Shown: piece by piece, positions 49,301 through 62,360 of the stretch
How the letters are laid out: every line of letters begins with the position of its first letter
How positions within the stretch are numbered: the stretch's first letter is position 1
Assembly: GCF_035582795.1 (NCBI RefSeq)
Contig: NC_134370.1
Span: forward strand, 34,211,501-34,275,500
Origin: Mycteria americana
Taxonomy: Eukaryota; Chordata; Aves; Ciconiiformes; Ciconiidae
Direction of reading: 5' to 3'
Length of the DNA stretch: 64,000 nucleotides
Notes under the pieces: generated by a model
Database searches by the model: none
Told to the model about the DNA's origin: nothing
What the model saw: the letters and a program-made list of their open reading frames with translations, nothing else
Position numbers and translations under genes: made by a program

Positions 49301-52300
49301 ACATAATTCAATTAAGCAGAGGAATTTGCACTCTTTCTATTCTTTATTTCTCACCCACTACCTTGCTAAAGCAAACAGTATTTCCCTTCCACCTGCCCTC
49401 TATATTTCAACACAGCTACTTTCAGAACATCTCTGTCCAGCCTGGGGTAGTGGGACTGGTACAGACGGCACTGATTGCTACTAGAGGATCCAAGGTGAAG
49501 CTGGACCCTCTGACCCCGAGCCAGGACAAGGGAGATACAGAGCTGAAAAACACGTCTCCATAATCTGACAAGGACAGTCTCCTCTGGAACACCATCAAAA
49601 GCATCTCTGACAGGGTCCAAGGAGATGCTCTTCCAGTTTCTCCCACTTACAAAAAATAATCCCAAAGAAGAACAGGAAGTACAAAGAGATCTTTTTGCTC
49701 TGACATGGAAAACAACCTGCACAAAACTGAAGAACCTGCTCCAATAAGCTCAGTATTAATGTGTCATCTCACACAGCAAGAGATCTGGCAGCTCAGCAAT
49801 GACCCTGTTTATAAGAAGGAGCGCCAGTATAAGTATTAAAATAGTTATTATAGGTTTCCAGGACGAGAAGAAAAACAGCTCCATCTTCCCGTTCACACTA
49901 GGCCCTACTTTCATACTCCCCTCATTGTACTGCTAGAAAATAAAAGTCACAAAAGAAAACCCCCATGACAGTCAGCATCTTTGTTCTTTTCCCTGCCTCC
50001 TCGCATTCCTCCTCTTTCTCTGTTTCCCAAAGAGCTGGCATTTTTTTTTTTACCAGGCACAGTACCTTTGGTTATTACCATGGTATTTGCACAGTTCACT
50101 GTACACAAACATGTTATTCTCTACAAGTAACTCAAGCACAATGGGTTCAAGGCAGTTAATTCTGGTCAAACATTCAACTTCCCCAGAGTGGGACTGAGAC
50201 TTGCTCTGTGAACTCCTGCCCTGTGGATTTTGTTCAAAGTGGACATTCTGAAGAATGTAAGAGTCTACATACAGCGGCATAGGAAACAGCTCTTCAGGCA
50301 GTATAAGGGTTTTCATTTCGTTGACTCTCTTTCAGAAAGATCCTTCCATTGATAATGTATTTCTCATCATAACGTGAACAACAAAAATAAAATCCCAGTG
50401 GCAATCCTCAATAGTAAGCATGGAAAATGGCTTTTAAGCCAGCATTTTGTTCAGTTTGCCAAGCAACTCCAGGGGTTAGCACTGGTATTAGAATAATATT
50501 TGAAGACATTGATAAACATTTACCTCTTTTACAAATAAAATCTCTGGGGCTTTTTTTCTTCCAAATGATGTATCTTAAAACTAGACCAAACTCTGTCAAA
50601 AAAAGATAGCAGCCCAGTTTATAAGAATAACAGCTACCTCTAGGAAAAAAAACTGTATTGTTCTGAAAGACTTAGAAGCCAGCACAGGCAAAGCCACCGC
50701 TCTTCTGCACACAACTTGTCAAGGCTTGGCAGCCAGTAATACAATTACCAGGCTCTGCAGTGGAGCAGTCAAGAAGATCCCTAGACAAAATGGGAAGAAA
50801 CAGCAGAAAGAAGATGGGTTCTCACAGTAGATCTTCATGCAGAGAGACCAAAGAGGAAGAACTCCTAGGAAGAATCATTTGTACATTGATATTTTCATTA
50901 AGATTTTTTTGAATAAAAGACTTTACCCTCAGTGAGACCTGGATGTGACATTGAGTCCTTCCTGAGATGTGAAAACAAGCCATCTGCTGCTCACACAGGA
51001 ACTTTACAACTACCGCAATCTTCTGATCTCCTGACAAGTACAAAGTCGTTTTGTTTAACAAACATAAAGAACTAAGACTCTCTTCCTCAACCTTCTCACA
51101 TGAAGAGAAAAATTCTGCAAACTAACACTCCCTTCCCTCCACTCGCCCATCTCAAGGGTCTTCCCTCCTTCACCTCATAGGCATACAAAACCTTTTGTTA
51201 AACAAACAATACAGGACAACTGAGTTCTTTTTCTTATCACCTGCATTAATCTGACCCACCCTACTTGCTAGTATCTGTTCAAGCCTGTTGAAACTGCAGA
51301 GTAGAAGCAATGCTCATGGACTGCACATAAAATCCACTGGACAGAACACAAGAATATTTTTTGCATATTAAATGCATTGCTAAAACCTGGTCATAATAAA
51401 TATAATATTCTCCAAGTGTTTGTACTTTGGATAAGAATATAGCTCAGAAAAAGCCTTTTTACACTGAACAGCAACCAACTCCCAACGGGTTGAAAGGACT
51501 GCTCCTTTCTGATAAAGTTATTATATGAACTAGGCTCCTCTTCAGAGGAATCTTTGGGACACCCTCTCCACTGCCCACAGACTATACTTCCATAGTTTAC
51601 AGCAGGGGCTACCTATGTGCAAGGTTTTTGTCCAAAAGTGTGTAGATGCTGCAAGTTGAAAGTTGTAAAAATATTGCTTGAAAACACAAAATTAAGCTTT
51701 TTAAACATTTAACACTGAACGCCTCAGATCAGCAGAAACACCCCATTAATTTATCAAGACATGCCTTTCAAGGGAGAATCTTCCCTTTGTTCCTTCTCCA
51801 TTAATAAAGGGAAGTTGGAATGGGAGACATATTGCTGATGTCTCCTGCTATGCCAAATACTGTGAAGTCAACTCTTACTATAAACAGCTTTGGTGCCAAT
51901 TACGGGCACCAAGGTTCTTGTCTGTTTTGCTTTTAACAAGTGTAACAGATCAAATTTAATTTCAGGCCCGAAATGGATGTAAAATTAAGACCACGTGGTG
52001 CAGGAGAAACGCATGATCTTCAACAACATAACAAATAGCCTTCTCTGGCCGCTTTTAGTAGGGGAAACATGCTGAGCTCTTTCAATTTCTTCCTATGCAA
52101 CAAGCCCTACATCGTCCATGGAGCCATTTGCCGCATCCCCTATAGCCTGACCAGCGTTATGACACCTAGTATGGTAGGGGAGGTCTCACCACAGCCCTGT
52201 ACAATAACACTGATGCTTTTCTTTCACCGTTTTAGGCACATTTCTTCCAATACACTGTAAGGTCACATCACAGAAAGTTGTAACTCAAGTCATCCTGCAA

Positions 52301-55300
52301 GGAAGAGATCAACCTGTCCCATTCCCTTTTCCAGCTGATGAGCTGTACAGTCCAGCTCAGGGCTGAACGCTGGCCTTAGCAACACTGTCTGTGCTGCAAG
52401 CAAGAGGACAGAAATCAAACACCGGGTGGCTCGGAAATTCATCTCAATAAACAAGGTGCTGTACTGGGTTTCTATGTCTCGAGTCTAAGTTTAGCTCTCA
52501 CACAAGTCATAAGTAAACATTGTAGAAAGGATACCAATACAGCAAATGTGAAAGGACTCACCAGCATCAGCTACTTTAAAAAACGTTCAAGACTACATGT
52601 ACAGAGGGAAGGGGAGAAGACACAGTGAACCTTTTTCTGTGCCAGCTGGCATACATATAAGGACATCTTCTTCTTTTTGGTGAAATTACAGTACTAATAC
52701 AGCAAAGTCACTGGACCTACCTTCCACTGTTACAGAAGCTAGCTAACGTGATTTCCAGTGCTATCAGTGAGAAAAGTCTTCCTTAAGAAAGTGGACACTA
52801 ACTTATTTCCTGTATGTAGCTGCAAATCTACCATAACTGCCATTCTTCTCCCAGTTTGGCATCTACAGCTTCAGAAAGGTGATGTTAAATTGGAGAGGGC
52901 TCACAGAAGAGTCTAAATGGCTCTTCAGAAGAGCCTTAATTAAAAGAGCGGAAGTCTCTTGTATCAACGGCAAAACGACTGTATCAAGGCACAGGCTTAA
53001 AAGAAAATTTAGAAGTAATTTGATTGCAGTCTCTAGACATACACCGCACTTATTCAGAGACACTTCAAAATATACCACTTAAAGCTAACATTATTCATCA
53101 GCTGAAAACTAAAACCAAGCAACTTGTATCATAAGATTACATACTTTTAAGGAGGGAATTAACTACTGAGAAAAGCTGTAAGAGAGAGAGAATGCACTAA
53201 ACAAACATGTTCTAAATCAAATGAGAATTACAGTATTTTCTGCATGCAACATGGATTGCTTTAAGAGTACCAATACTTGAAAATACATCTTTGGATAACT
53301 AGATCAGAGACTGGAAACCAAAACAAAGGAGGAGAAGGGAAAGAACAACGAATACTAGAAGAGTCAAGCTAGGAACAGTAAAAGGCAAGGGGACTGCCGA
53401 AAGGCTTTGGGGTGAAGCTGTCCTGTTACTAGCATCCATACATGCAATATTGCTGCTCAAATCAGCTTGCTTGGGGAGATTGTTAAGTTATTAAGTTACT
53501 GATAATATCTTTTCACATACATGAAAATAGGCTAATTTAGAAAAATTCAATTAGCCCGATCATCTACTTAACATAGGCTACAACACACAATGGTCCCACC
53601 TGGGCTATAATACTGGAACCTGCAATAGCAGAAATAAGAACAGAAGCAAGTTCTCTTTTCCTATATTCATGAAAAGGGCCTAACTTTGCAATGTGTTATT
53701 TCAATGGTTTTGCACTGAAAACACGTATGTTCTTTACACTAGGGACTAGGTCTGAAAAAGGCCTGCTATGAAAACTGCATGAAAATTGTAACTTGTCAAG
53801 AGCATTCCAGTTTTAGGTAGAGGTTATGACAGTTATAGTGTCCCTCCAAGTTTACTTTAAGTAAAGTTATCATTAAGGTCAGATCCCAGCTTGATAAGAC
53901 AGTGGGAGCTTCCATTTCAGATAAAGCAGAGAACATATATTTTGTTTTCAGTAAACTCTGATAACATCAATGCAATTAAAAGGCCCTTGCTGTCCTTTTC
54001 TTTAAAGGCATTAAATGTAAGAACGATTACTAAGCTTCCAAATCCTAAACTGAAAGAATAAAAGTACACTGACAATGTTCCTCCTAACCTGTCAAAATTT
54101 CAAGTGATTTAATCATTCCATACCAAAATCAATTATAATAGTACCTTTTATTTGTATTATTCACTCGCTGAAGTTTCTATTTGCTATAAAGGACACTACT
54201 GACAATTGCTCACAGTGGCAAGACAGAAGACACTAAGAAATCTGGAAACTAGCATTGTGTTGACATACGAGAAACGGGGCTGAGGCTCTTGTCAGAGGAG
54301 TGAGACAGAGACTTCTGGTCTCCAGAGAGAGAGGGTTTTTCTTCACCCCTTCTCTTGCAATCCCTTTCTGCCTAGTTTTTCTTCAGTAACTATCTTGTTT
54401 AGCCTTTTTTTCCCCCCACTTCATTCTCTCACTCAAGTTTATTTAGGTCGTGATCCATTAATAATAGGAGTTAATGCCCTTAAAACAGGAAAATAAAAAA
54501 GTCTGATGGAAAAATAGTCTACAGTCCTTTGCGCACTTACACCCTGGGACTGAATATAGTCTTCTTGTGGTTAATGATACACCTGCCTTTGCCCATTTCT
54601 ATTCTGCCTAGTGATATAAGACCCTAACACAAGTGTGACACCAGTATTTGGCCAGTTGTAGCATCATACAAAGCAGTGGTCTTTATTCAGGTCTGTATCA
54701 CTATTTGAACATCAACTTTCTTTTAAGGAGAGATTTCATCAGAATCCTGAGCTGCATTTTGCCCGTTAAGCTATGTAATTGCTTTTGCCCGTAGCAATTT
54801 CTCTGCTAACAGGCAATTTTTTCCAGATTCAGCAAAAAGATAACAGTTCTCATGGTGAATCTTTGAAAAGCAGAAGTCAGTGATATTACCCAGTATAACA
54901 CCCATGCTTGATATTAAAACAACAAAAACAAAATGGACCTACGGACTTTCAAAGTGGTGTTTTATTTCCGTAAATCCTACTGTTACTCTCCAAGTGACCA
55001 TGTCTTACTAAAGAAAAGCTTCCAGTAAAGTTGTTTTATTTAATGCCACTGTTATCCATAACTTTCCAGGCTTCAAAGGGAGTTTTTTCCTCAAATAGTA
55101 GAAAAAAGCCCTCACCCACCCTAACTGGTGGGTTTACTTCTAGAGCTGAAAAATGAGTAACTGGTTTATTAATTGACTTTTTTTTTTCTTAAAGCACTTG
55201 AACCATTTCAGACTAACAGGTTGCTCTGATTTTAAAGATACTAATGCAAATGTTAGTCTTAAAGCCTCATTAAAAAAAATTTTAAAATTCCATCAACAAA

Positions 55301-55785
55301 ATTACCATTCAGTTTCCCAGACAGAGTTTGGTTTTTCTAGTTTATTAAAATGCAATAATTTTCTAAGGGTAATATTTTTATTGCTCTTTTACCATTATAT
55401 TGGTTTGGTTTATGTATAGTGGAACTACAAATGTCATCTTCTTACCCATCTTGACCTAAAAGAAAAATGCAGCATCCTCATTCCATGACTTGCAGCTGTC
55501 TTTAATATAATTCCAAAAGCACACACAGATGAAAGCATCTATTAGAAACAAACGTTTCTATTTAAGATAAATACTGCATCTACACTTACTGGCAAGCAAT
55601 CCGATTCCATTTGCTAGTGATCCAACCCAAGCAGTCTTGCCTTTCCCTTCTCCAAAAGCATCCAGCCATTCTAAATACAAGACTCCCACCGCCAGCGGTG
55701 ATCCATAACACAAGAACTGAGTAAAGAAGGAAACGACAACAATCACCCAGCCCCAGCCACCATCTGGTGGTTTCCGAAATTCCAT
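43194..55785 (-). CDS. SLC16A9: Monocarboxylate transporter 9, complete coding region (5 coding exons)
   Basis: This is a 12-transmembrane major-facilitator carrier of the SLC16 family. Family knowledge: MCT9 sits in the plasma membrane and has been linked to carnitine efflux and urate levels. Joining 55785-55590, 47426-47283, 46356-46261, 44622-43714 and 43372-43194 at GT/AG sites gives 507 residues with no frame conflict; human MCT9 is about 509. The SLC16 TM1 signature DGGWGW is at residues 8-13. The second signature, [17 protein letters not shown], is at 131-147 and spans a splice junction. A hydrophilic loop at about 190-290 separates the two six-helix halves, and the protein ends in a short polar cytoplasmic tail (KVASRA). 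The start was chosen because [10 protein letters not shown] matches the family N-terminus; the open frame upstream of it lies in UTR and intron. All four coding junctions interrupt a codon after its first base. Nothing looks broken, so the gene is probably functional. Confidence 0.97.
43373..43713 (-). other. SLC16A9 intron 5
   Basis: This short 341-base intron has a GTAAGATC donor and a TTTTCACCCTCAG acceptor. It holds nothing else recognisable. Confidence 0.85.
43714..44622 (-). CDS. SLC16A9: SLC16A9 exon 5: large exon, TM5-TM11 and the central cytoplasmic loop
   Basis: The acceptor CTTTTATAG precedes 44622 and the donor G|GTAAGATC follows 43714. This 909-base exon codes residues 147-448. 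It starts in [13 protein letters not shown] and completes helices 5 and 6 ([19 protein letters not shown]). It then crosses a charged, low-constraint loop at about 190-290, ending in the basic stretch [13 protein letters not shown]. Helices 7-11 follow, with the family-typical segments [29 protein letters not shown] and [19 protein letters not shown]. An ATG inside the exon (MQREL in antisense-frame calls) is not a start: the real exon has Leu-Gln-Arg-Glu there, continuous with the upstream exon. Confidence 0.97.
44623..47282 (-). other. SLC16A9 introns 3 and 4
   Basis: Intron 3 (46357-47282) contains a GC-richer patch near 46500-46800 with chance open frames on both strands. Intron 4 (44623-46260) is AT-rich. 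I see no further genes in either. Confidence 0.7.
46261..46356 (-). CDS. SLC16A9: SLC16A9 exon 4: TM4-TM5 with the second SLC16 signature
   Basis: The acceptor TTTTTCTCAAG precedes 46356 and the donor G|GTATGACT follows 46261. The 96 bases complete Gly114, code residues 115-145, and give the first base of Gly146. The peptide includes [16 protein letters not shown], then [15 protein letters not shown], the conserved loop before helix 5 in SLC16 carriers. The short length and matching phases on both sides make this a safe exon. Confidence 0.95.
47283..47426 (-). CDS. SLC16A9: SLC16A9 exon 3: TM2-TM4 region
   Basis: The acceptor CTATCTAG precedes 47426 and the donor G|GTAAGAAA follows 47283. 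The 144 bases complete Ser66, code residues 67-113, and give the first base of Gly114. The peptide runs from [20 protein letters not shown] to [13 protein letters not shown], two hydrophobic helices joined by a short loop with the GARP turn. The surrounding sequence outside the splice sites has no recognisable protein character. Confidence 0.95.
47427..55589 (-). other. SLC16A9 intron 2
   Basis: This 8.2 kb intron separates coding exons 2 and 3. Open frames in it, such as minus 49722-49366 (118 codons), lack family similarity and usable splice context. A possible LINE relic lies near 52.1-52.3 kb, and a perfect 8-bp hairpin (TTGGTGCC / GGCACCAA) at 51890-51912. Confidence 0.7.
52060..52330. 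mobile_element. Possible CR1/L3 relic in SLC16A9 intron 2
   Basis: The block around GGGGAGGTCTCACCACAGCCC and the following CTGTACAATAACACTGATGC reads like the reverse-oriented segment common in L3/CR1 copies. Boundaries and orientation are uncertain. Confidence 0.3.
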
Positions 55786-55818
55786 CTTGTCAGATGAGTG
55801 CAGATGTACGGGCAGGAC
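55590..55818 (-). CDS. SLC16A9: SLC16A9 exon 2: end of 5' UTR, ATG, TM1-TM2
   Basis: The acceptor is TTTACACAG before 55818. A 33-base untranslated stretch leads to the ATG at 55785-55783, preceded by GACAAG. The exon codes residues 1-65 and the first base of codon 66, and ends at the strong donor A|GTAAGTG after 55590. It carries the SLC16 signature [17 protein letters not shown] of helix 1 and the conserved loop [20 protein letters not shown]. The frame stays open upstream of the ATG through the UTR and across the acceptor, but that part does not look like protein. Confidence 0.95.
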
Positions 55819-58800
55819 CTGTGTAAACAAAACCCAAACAGAACAGAGCATTAGAAACGTGACTGACCTAGGTCTGCTAATACAAGTGAGCTGTACAGAG
55901 AAGCACATATTCAAACAGAGGCTTATTTCAACCATCCTTCAAGAAATCTACGCAACACAGCATACAGGCAATGAAAATTAGTTACCGTTTGGTACTTCTA
56001 CCTCTTCTGCATAACACAGGAACAGTACACAAAGCATTAGTAAGTCATACATACATCAGCACTGTATTACAGAAAGGGGGGACATTTCATTTGCTGAGTG
56101 TTAAAAAGGCTTTGTGAAGACCTCAGGCATTAATATCTGCCACAGTTCAACAAGAGAACCACATGGCCACCAGCTGTTAAGCCCTCAGATATCCTGAGTG
56201 AAGCGTATAGGCTTAAAGGATAAGAAAAGCTACAAGCATAAAACAAACTCAATAAATAATTTAGGATTTAAAAAAATTCACAAGTATAAAAATATTATTT
56301 CAAAGTAAAAAAAAAAAAAAATCTCTACTTAGTTGTAATCTCAGCAGTTTAGCAAGGTGTTTGCCACCAGATAGTGTACTCTGGGAGGGGCAGGCCAAGC
56401 GGAAGACTGAGATTCTGGAAATAGTAACAGTTTAGTACTCTGCTCTGTCAACAAGGTGCTGTGTAGAGGAGTGATGCATCCAAAAATCACTTTGTACATA
56501 TTAGTAAGTGAAGTGAGTTCTAAAATTGTATACAGGTGTTGGCTTACATGTCAAGACATGACAGTATTAAACATGCACACAAAAATCTCCTATAACCTGT
56601 TACAGTGTCCGCTCTCTGCACAGTTTGCACACATCACCCTTCTCCAAACTGGTACTCACTTCTTGTGATTCCATAAATACCACCCTACTCCTTTGCATGG
56701 CAAGATCCATCACCCAGGCATATATGGCTTTGAATAACTGTCCTCAAACCTTCTCAAGACTAGTTTTTGAATGTAGGGACTGATGCCCCTAACATCTGGC
56801 AAAGAATTTAGAAGTTTCCAGGCTAAACTGCTTTGGAGTTCGGATGACTCCAACGATACGTGAGTCCCTATGCACACAACTAACCTGCCCTCCCTCTCTA
56901 CAGGGAGCAATCTGCCGAAGTGATGATCACAAAACCCATGTTCTGTTCCTGGCTCTGTCACTAACCAGACGTGTGATTCTCAACAATTTTATTTCCTTTA
57001 CCCTGTAAGACAGAAACAGATAAGATCTTACCCTGTTTTCTTCGTGAAATATTCTCAAGGACCATCTTCACACTACAGCTTACGCATTAAGACTGCTGCA
57101 GTAACAGTTCTGCTCTTGGAAACCCCAAGAAGCAAAGCAGAAAAATAAACGCATCTCACTGCCTGTTTGGCTTACAACCCAGAGGAGATGGAGTTCTTCA
57201 GCTTTTCAGTGAAAGGAAAAAAGTTACTGCTTTATGAAAGCAATGGTGTAATTGAGTAGACAATAACAGAACTTCCATTCAAGCTCTCCATACTCATTGA
57301 TCAGGCAATATTTAAGAATTTGCATTGAATACTTGCAAAAAAGCTGCAGTATGAAATTTTGAGGAAAAATTACTATAGAGACATGAAAAAGGCCAGTTCT
57401 AGTTTACAGACACACTTAAATGTTACTTTGAGGGTAGATACTTACAGATGATGACACAAAAGTCTTTCAGCTCCCTACAAATGTACCTTCACGTGGCGAC
57501 TCTACCTGCAGAAAAAGAGCAGCAAAGCAAGTTTTCAGCCGAAGTATCACTGCAACAGTGAACACAAGTCTGAAAAACTGGTGTCTTCACACTAAATTTC
57601 TTCTTTCTAATATCTTTTCAGAGGACCTTCAGAAGTAATCACGTTATCTCAGTGGAGAAATACTGATCTCCCCTCAATTAATTAACAGCTGACAGCAACC
57701 TTGAGCTCCAAAATAACAAAAGCATTGCCTACTAACGTAAAATAAACTTTGACATTCTAGGTCCTTTAGGAGTGATTTACAGTTTTAACATAATGACAGT
57801 CCTTCAAGATACAGTATTTCCAGTTACAAATGTTACAAAGTTATATGTTTCAGTTATGAATGTAAGCTCTGATTTATTTCCTCAAATGTCCGATAAGTGT
57901 CCCTTGATTACATCAGATGCAAGGGTGACAGCTGGGGTAGACAGAAATCGTACCATACCGTAAGGTATCAAAACATTAAAAAACTGCTTCTAAGTACTTT
58001 CCTGCAACAATAACCTTTATACAAAAGGGGATCCCCGTATTTCTACACAAAATATTTAAACTATAGGTATGCAGTCACCAAAAGAGCTGATGTATGCATC
58101 TCTCTGCGCATTAAATAAGCATAACTTGGCTTGTTTTGTCCCTGACCGGAGTAAAACTGGTGGAAATAAGTAACAGCTTCAAGAAAAAACACTTCCACTG
58201 AGAAGTGTCTTGCTCCACTGAGCAAGGAAGTTTTCAGAAACCCACTAAAATAATGGAAACACACAGTGAATAAACCTAACTCGTATTTGTTTAAAAAGTA
58301 ATCTTTAGAAAACAAACACATTTTAGCTGTTATATTGATTTCTACTATATTGACGCCCTATAATTTGGCACAGAGACAACTCTGAGTTCAGTTCTGCTAT
58401 TCTAAACATTTGATGGGGAGGAAGGGAGGGCAGGGCAGGGCAGGAGAGGAAAAAAGTTTTCGTAGTCTTAGGTCACATAGTCTTTTCTAACAGAAAGACT
58501 AAAAAAACTCTGGATCAGTTCCTCATCTGCTGCGAGTCTGCACGGCTTTATTGACTTTAACCAACTGCTCCCAACTTATGGCAGCAAAAGAGCTGACCTC
58601 CTACATCCTGACACATCCTATTTTGCACCACAGATCTCTTTTGCACCTTTTAGCTAAATAACAGGATTTTAGGTAGCAAAAACATCTCTATTTTCTAAAC
58701 ACTTCAAGCCATTTACAGTCTGTAATTGTCAAGCAAAAAGTGAAAACCACCGTCATTTTTTCCCCCAGAAATCATCCTCAAAGTGAAAACAGATCTATGA

Positions 58801-60369
58801 TGTCCCAGAGTTTCTTTTTAAGAGACAACATGACCTGGCTTTTCCTTCCCTTTCTTGCAGGTTGCTCCTTCACCTCACACCACTGTGTGCCTATTACCTA
58901 AAATAAGGCATATTTTCTAACTTCCCTGAAGGGCCGTTCCCCAGAGCCCTCTGCTACGATACATGGTTAAAGATGTCCCAGTCAACCAAACCGCTGCTGG
59001 GACCATGGATATCAATACACCTTTTACTGGTACCTTATTTAGTGCCTCCCTGAAAATGACAAGTTGTAGTACAAAAGCTTAGTAGCACGGACAAGAGCCG
59101 ACAGTAGGAACTAAACCGTCACTACTCCCCACGCTGCCTGCATGGGCATCAGATCTGTGCATCGACTTGGGAGGGATCCAAAGTGCCTTTTACTATTTTC
59201 TGTCTGTGTGGAAGGAGGATACAGACTGTACAGATACACGTGATCATCAAAAATAAAGAAGCAGAAACACATACAGAAAAGAGCACTTAACAGTTTTGTT
59301 TTCTCTTGGAACCAGCCAGGAAGACTTGTGTGATCCTGGAAAGAGATGAACAACCATGGGTTTAAGATTCAAGTGGGAACCACTTCACAAATCTTACTGT
59401 TCACAAAACCTAAGGATGTTGTTTCAGACTCCAGGAAACCTAGTCACTTCAAAAACACTGATATGGAGAAATGAAACATAAAGAATTAAACAGTAACTTA
59501 AGGTTTGGTCAGAAAAAGCTTTTCAGCGAGTTGTACTCACTGTGAGTAAGAATCAGAGGAAGAGAGCTGCTTGATGAAAGCCTTTACAACAACAACAAAA
59601 ATAAACTCTAGAGAACGAACTGAACAACAACAGTTTTAATAAGGAAAGAGAGAGGTGTCTGGCTGCAACTATTTTATTTTATCTAAGCAGCTTTATCACA
59701 GTATCGAGCTCTTTTTCTATAAATCTTAAAATTTGGCTTAAAGACGACAGAGGAGTACAAAAAAAGAATCGGTCTCAAGAACAGGAGTACGACCGAAACG
59801 TTAGCCCTCAGCACAGAAACTCGTATTAATCTGTGGGAAAGGGAATCTTGAGAAAGACAGTAGCAATACGACTGTTTCCAGTTTGTTATTTGTGCAACCG
59901 GAGTCTGGTTAAGTATGCTGCTTTCTGCAAGCAGCACATGGCTGCAAAGAAAGCCGACGTCAGCAGAATAACTGTGTGTTTAACACTCAGCTATTCCAGT
60001 TTTGCAAGGCACTGGTACAAATTAAGACAGTACCAGCCAGAATGGTAACATCCCTCATTTTAAGTTGAACTAGATTTCACGTAAATTTCTATTTATTTTT
60101 CAGGCAATGTTCTTCCAATTATCATCTGAAGTTTCTGCTACCCTTAGCTTGCAAGTAACACCTAGAGTGTTAGAGCGGCAGTGATACATTACACTTTTTA
60201 ACATGTTCATTGTATCTAAATGCCTGCATATATACCGACATGACGGTATAAGCATTGTATTAAATGCACTGAAAAAGACGCATCTGTACTTTGATGACAT
60301 TGGACTTTAACTCATGTTCTAACTACAGTAGCTGCCCATGTTTAAATATTTGTCCAAGTTCTTTCACAC

Positions 60370-60372
<3 letters not shown>

Positions 60373-60406
<34 letters not shown>
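60373..60406. repeat. (AT)17 microsatellite
   Basis: An uninterrupted AT dinucleotide array inside SLC16A9 intron 1. Likely polymorphic. Confidence 0.95.
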
Positions 60407-60408
<2 letters not shown>

Positions 60409-60736
60409 CCCTCTCATTTCTCAGCATCCAGGTCTACCTATTTCTCATGCTCCTCTACTTTCCCTTTTGTAAGTTATGCAAGAGGCTCATCAACATAAAT
60501 ATTTCCTTCCATTTCTGCCTGATAAGGGAAGAAGCGTGGAGTTTAAAAGAAAACAAAATACCAGAACAAAACTTACTGATAACATAATAACGTTTTTCCA
60601 TTGTGCAAAATAAGCTCACATAAAGAAGCATCAACCAGGGCAGCACATAAACCCACCAGCTTTGTACAAATCTGTCAGCTCAGCAGAACCAGTCCTACCT
60701 GTTTCCAGAGCCTCACTGCCCCAGAGGGGATAGAAA

Positions 60737-60760
60737 CCCCCTCCCCCCCCCCCCCCCCCC
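60737..60760. repeat. C-rich homopolymer tract
   Basis: CCCCCT is followed by 18 C, about 0.3 kb downstream (in SLC16A9 sense) of the CpG island. Confidence 0.9.
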
Positions 60761-61079
60761 GCAAGACACTAGCACGCATTCATAGAGACAGTTGTAAGCC
60801 GGCGCTGCTATAAACCACCAGACAACTTGATTTACCAGAGGAGAACTCCTCTGCAAAACGAGAGCGCGGTGTGCGCCGCCTTACGCATCACAACCTGCGA
60901 GGGGTCCCCTTGGCGTCCGCTCTCTCAACCGGTCCGCGTCCCTTGGCCAGGTCCTCCGTGGGGATGGATGGGCTCTTATAGCCCCCAGCTTGCCTCGCCT
61001 CTCCCCGTGCTCCCGGGGTCCAGCCCACACCCCCGCTCCAGAGGACTGCGTTACACATTGACGCCTTCCACCTCCAGAC

Positions 61080-62360
61080 CCGTTTCAACAGGAAGCGCTC
61101 ATCCGCGCAGCAACGCGCGCTGAGATGACTGAAGGTCGTCCCCACCGGCCCCATGCCACGCACACAGCGAGACAGGGTCGCGCCACGCTGCCCCACTCCC
61201 GGGCAGCCGCGGCCTCCGAGACGGGCACCCGCAACGGGCACGCACCGATGCTGACAGGCGCCCGCTGCCATGTGCCCACAGCAGGCACCGACGCCGCGAC
61301 ACCGCTGGGTGCCCACAGTGGATGCCAGCAGGCACCCACAAGGGACACCAGGAGGTACCCGCAGCCAGCACCGAGGGGTGGACGTCGATGGGCACCACAA
61401 GGGACGACGCTGCCCCGGCGGGCACCCAGGGGTGACGGCAGGTCCTGAGCCAGCTCCTTTCCGCGAAGCCCCGGCGCTGCGGAGGCCCCTGCAGAGCCCC
61501 CTCAGGGCCACCGGCCTGGCCCGGCCGCCCCCCGCACCGACACCCGGAGCCGGGACAGCCCCGCGAGGCCTCTCACCGGAGAGCCGGGCCGACCCGGGTG
61601 GCGGCGGCGGCCCCGGTGGGGGGCGGCGGCGGCCCCGGTGGGGGACCCCATCGCCCCCCCGCGGCTCCTGCCGGCCCGGCCCCCTCGTCCCCCTCACCCG
61701 CGACCCGGCGGCGCCCCACGCGGGCGGCCCGCGGTCCCCCACGGCCCGGCCGGAGCCCGGGTCCCCCCGAGGCGGCGCCGTCCCCGTTACCTGCGCCCCG
61801 CGCCGGTGGCAGCGGGCGGCCCGTGGGGCGGGGGCGGCCGGGCGGGGGGCAGGAGCCGCCCCCGGCGACCCGGGGCAGCCCCGCATCCCCGGCGCGGCGC
61901 GGCGCGGCGGGGCGGGGCGCGGCCGCGGCCGGTGCCGGCACGAACCGGTTGTAACTCGGGCGGGGGGAGGAGCCGCCGGGGGCCGCCACCGCCTCCGCCC
62001 GCAGCCCCGGGGCGGGGGGGGCTGGCCCGGCCCCCGCCCCTCGGGGCAGGCGTGGGGCGGCCGCTCACCCCTCGGCCCTCCTCCTCCTCCTCCTGCTGCT
62101 CCGCGGGCGGACCCCGGCCTCGCCGCCTCCCTCCGCTCCGCTCTCGCCGGGGAGAGGCGGACCCCGGTCCCTGGCCGAGGGCCGCCGCCAGCCTGGGGCC
62201 GGGCGGCCGCAGCGGAGCCGGGGCAGGAGCCGTCCTCGTCCCCCGCGCAGCGGCGGGGCCGCGGGGGAGCGGCGCTCACCGTGGTGTCCCGCCGCTCGGC
62301 CCGCCGGGTGCCCCTGCCCGTCCCCAGCGCCAGCCCCACCGCCCCGGGTGAGGGCCTAGC
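61080..62360 (-). promoter_or_regulatory. SLC16A9: CpG island, probable SLC16A9 promoter and non-coding exon 1
   Basis: The GC content is extreme and CpG is frequent, with many CCGCCC/GGGCGG (Sp1-type) boxes and no TATA box, unlike the AT-rich surroundings. It lies 5.3 kb upstream of the ATG exon, where the untranslated first exon is expected. The best minus-strand donor is CAG|GTAACG with last exon base 61791. Weaker GTGAG donors occur near 61574, 62069 and 62276. Which one is used cannot be told from sequence. The island may also fire in the plus direction. Confidence 0.75.

Larger units (their letters stand above)
55819..61079 (-). other. SLC16A9 intron 1
   Basis: This is the sequence between the CpG island and the ATG exon. 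It is mostly unique and AT-rich, with a G-rich repeat (GGGCA units) near 58424-58450, a TA microsatellite and a C tract. No coding exon with matching splice phase was recognised. Confidence 0.6.

Noticed and set aside
49366-49722. 118-codon minus frame inside SLC16A9 intron 2
   Set aside because: No family recognised, overlapped by plus-strand frames of similar size, and no splice phase matching the host gene.
55786-55935. Fifty-codon extension upstream of the SLC16A9 ATG
   Set aside because: It crosses the splice acceptor at 55819 into intron sequence and has no similarity to MCT N-termini.
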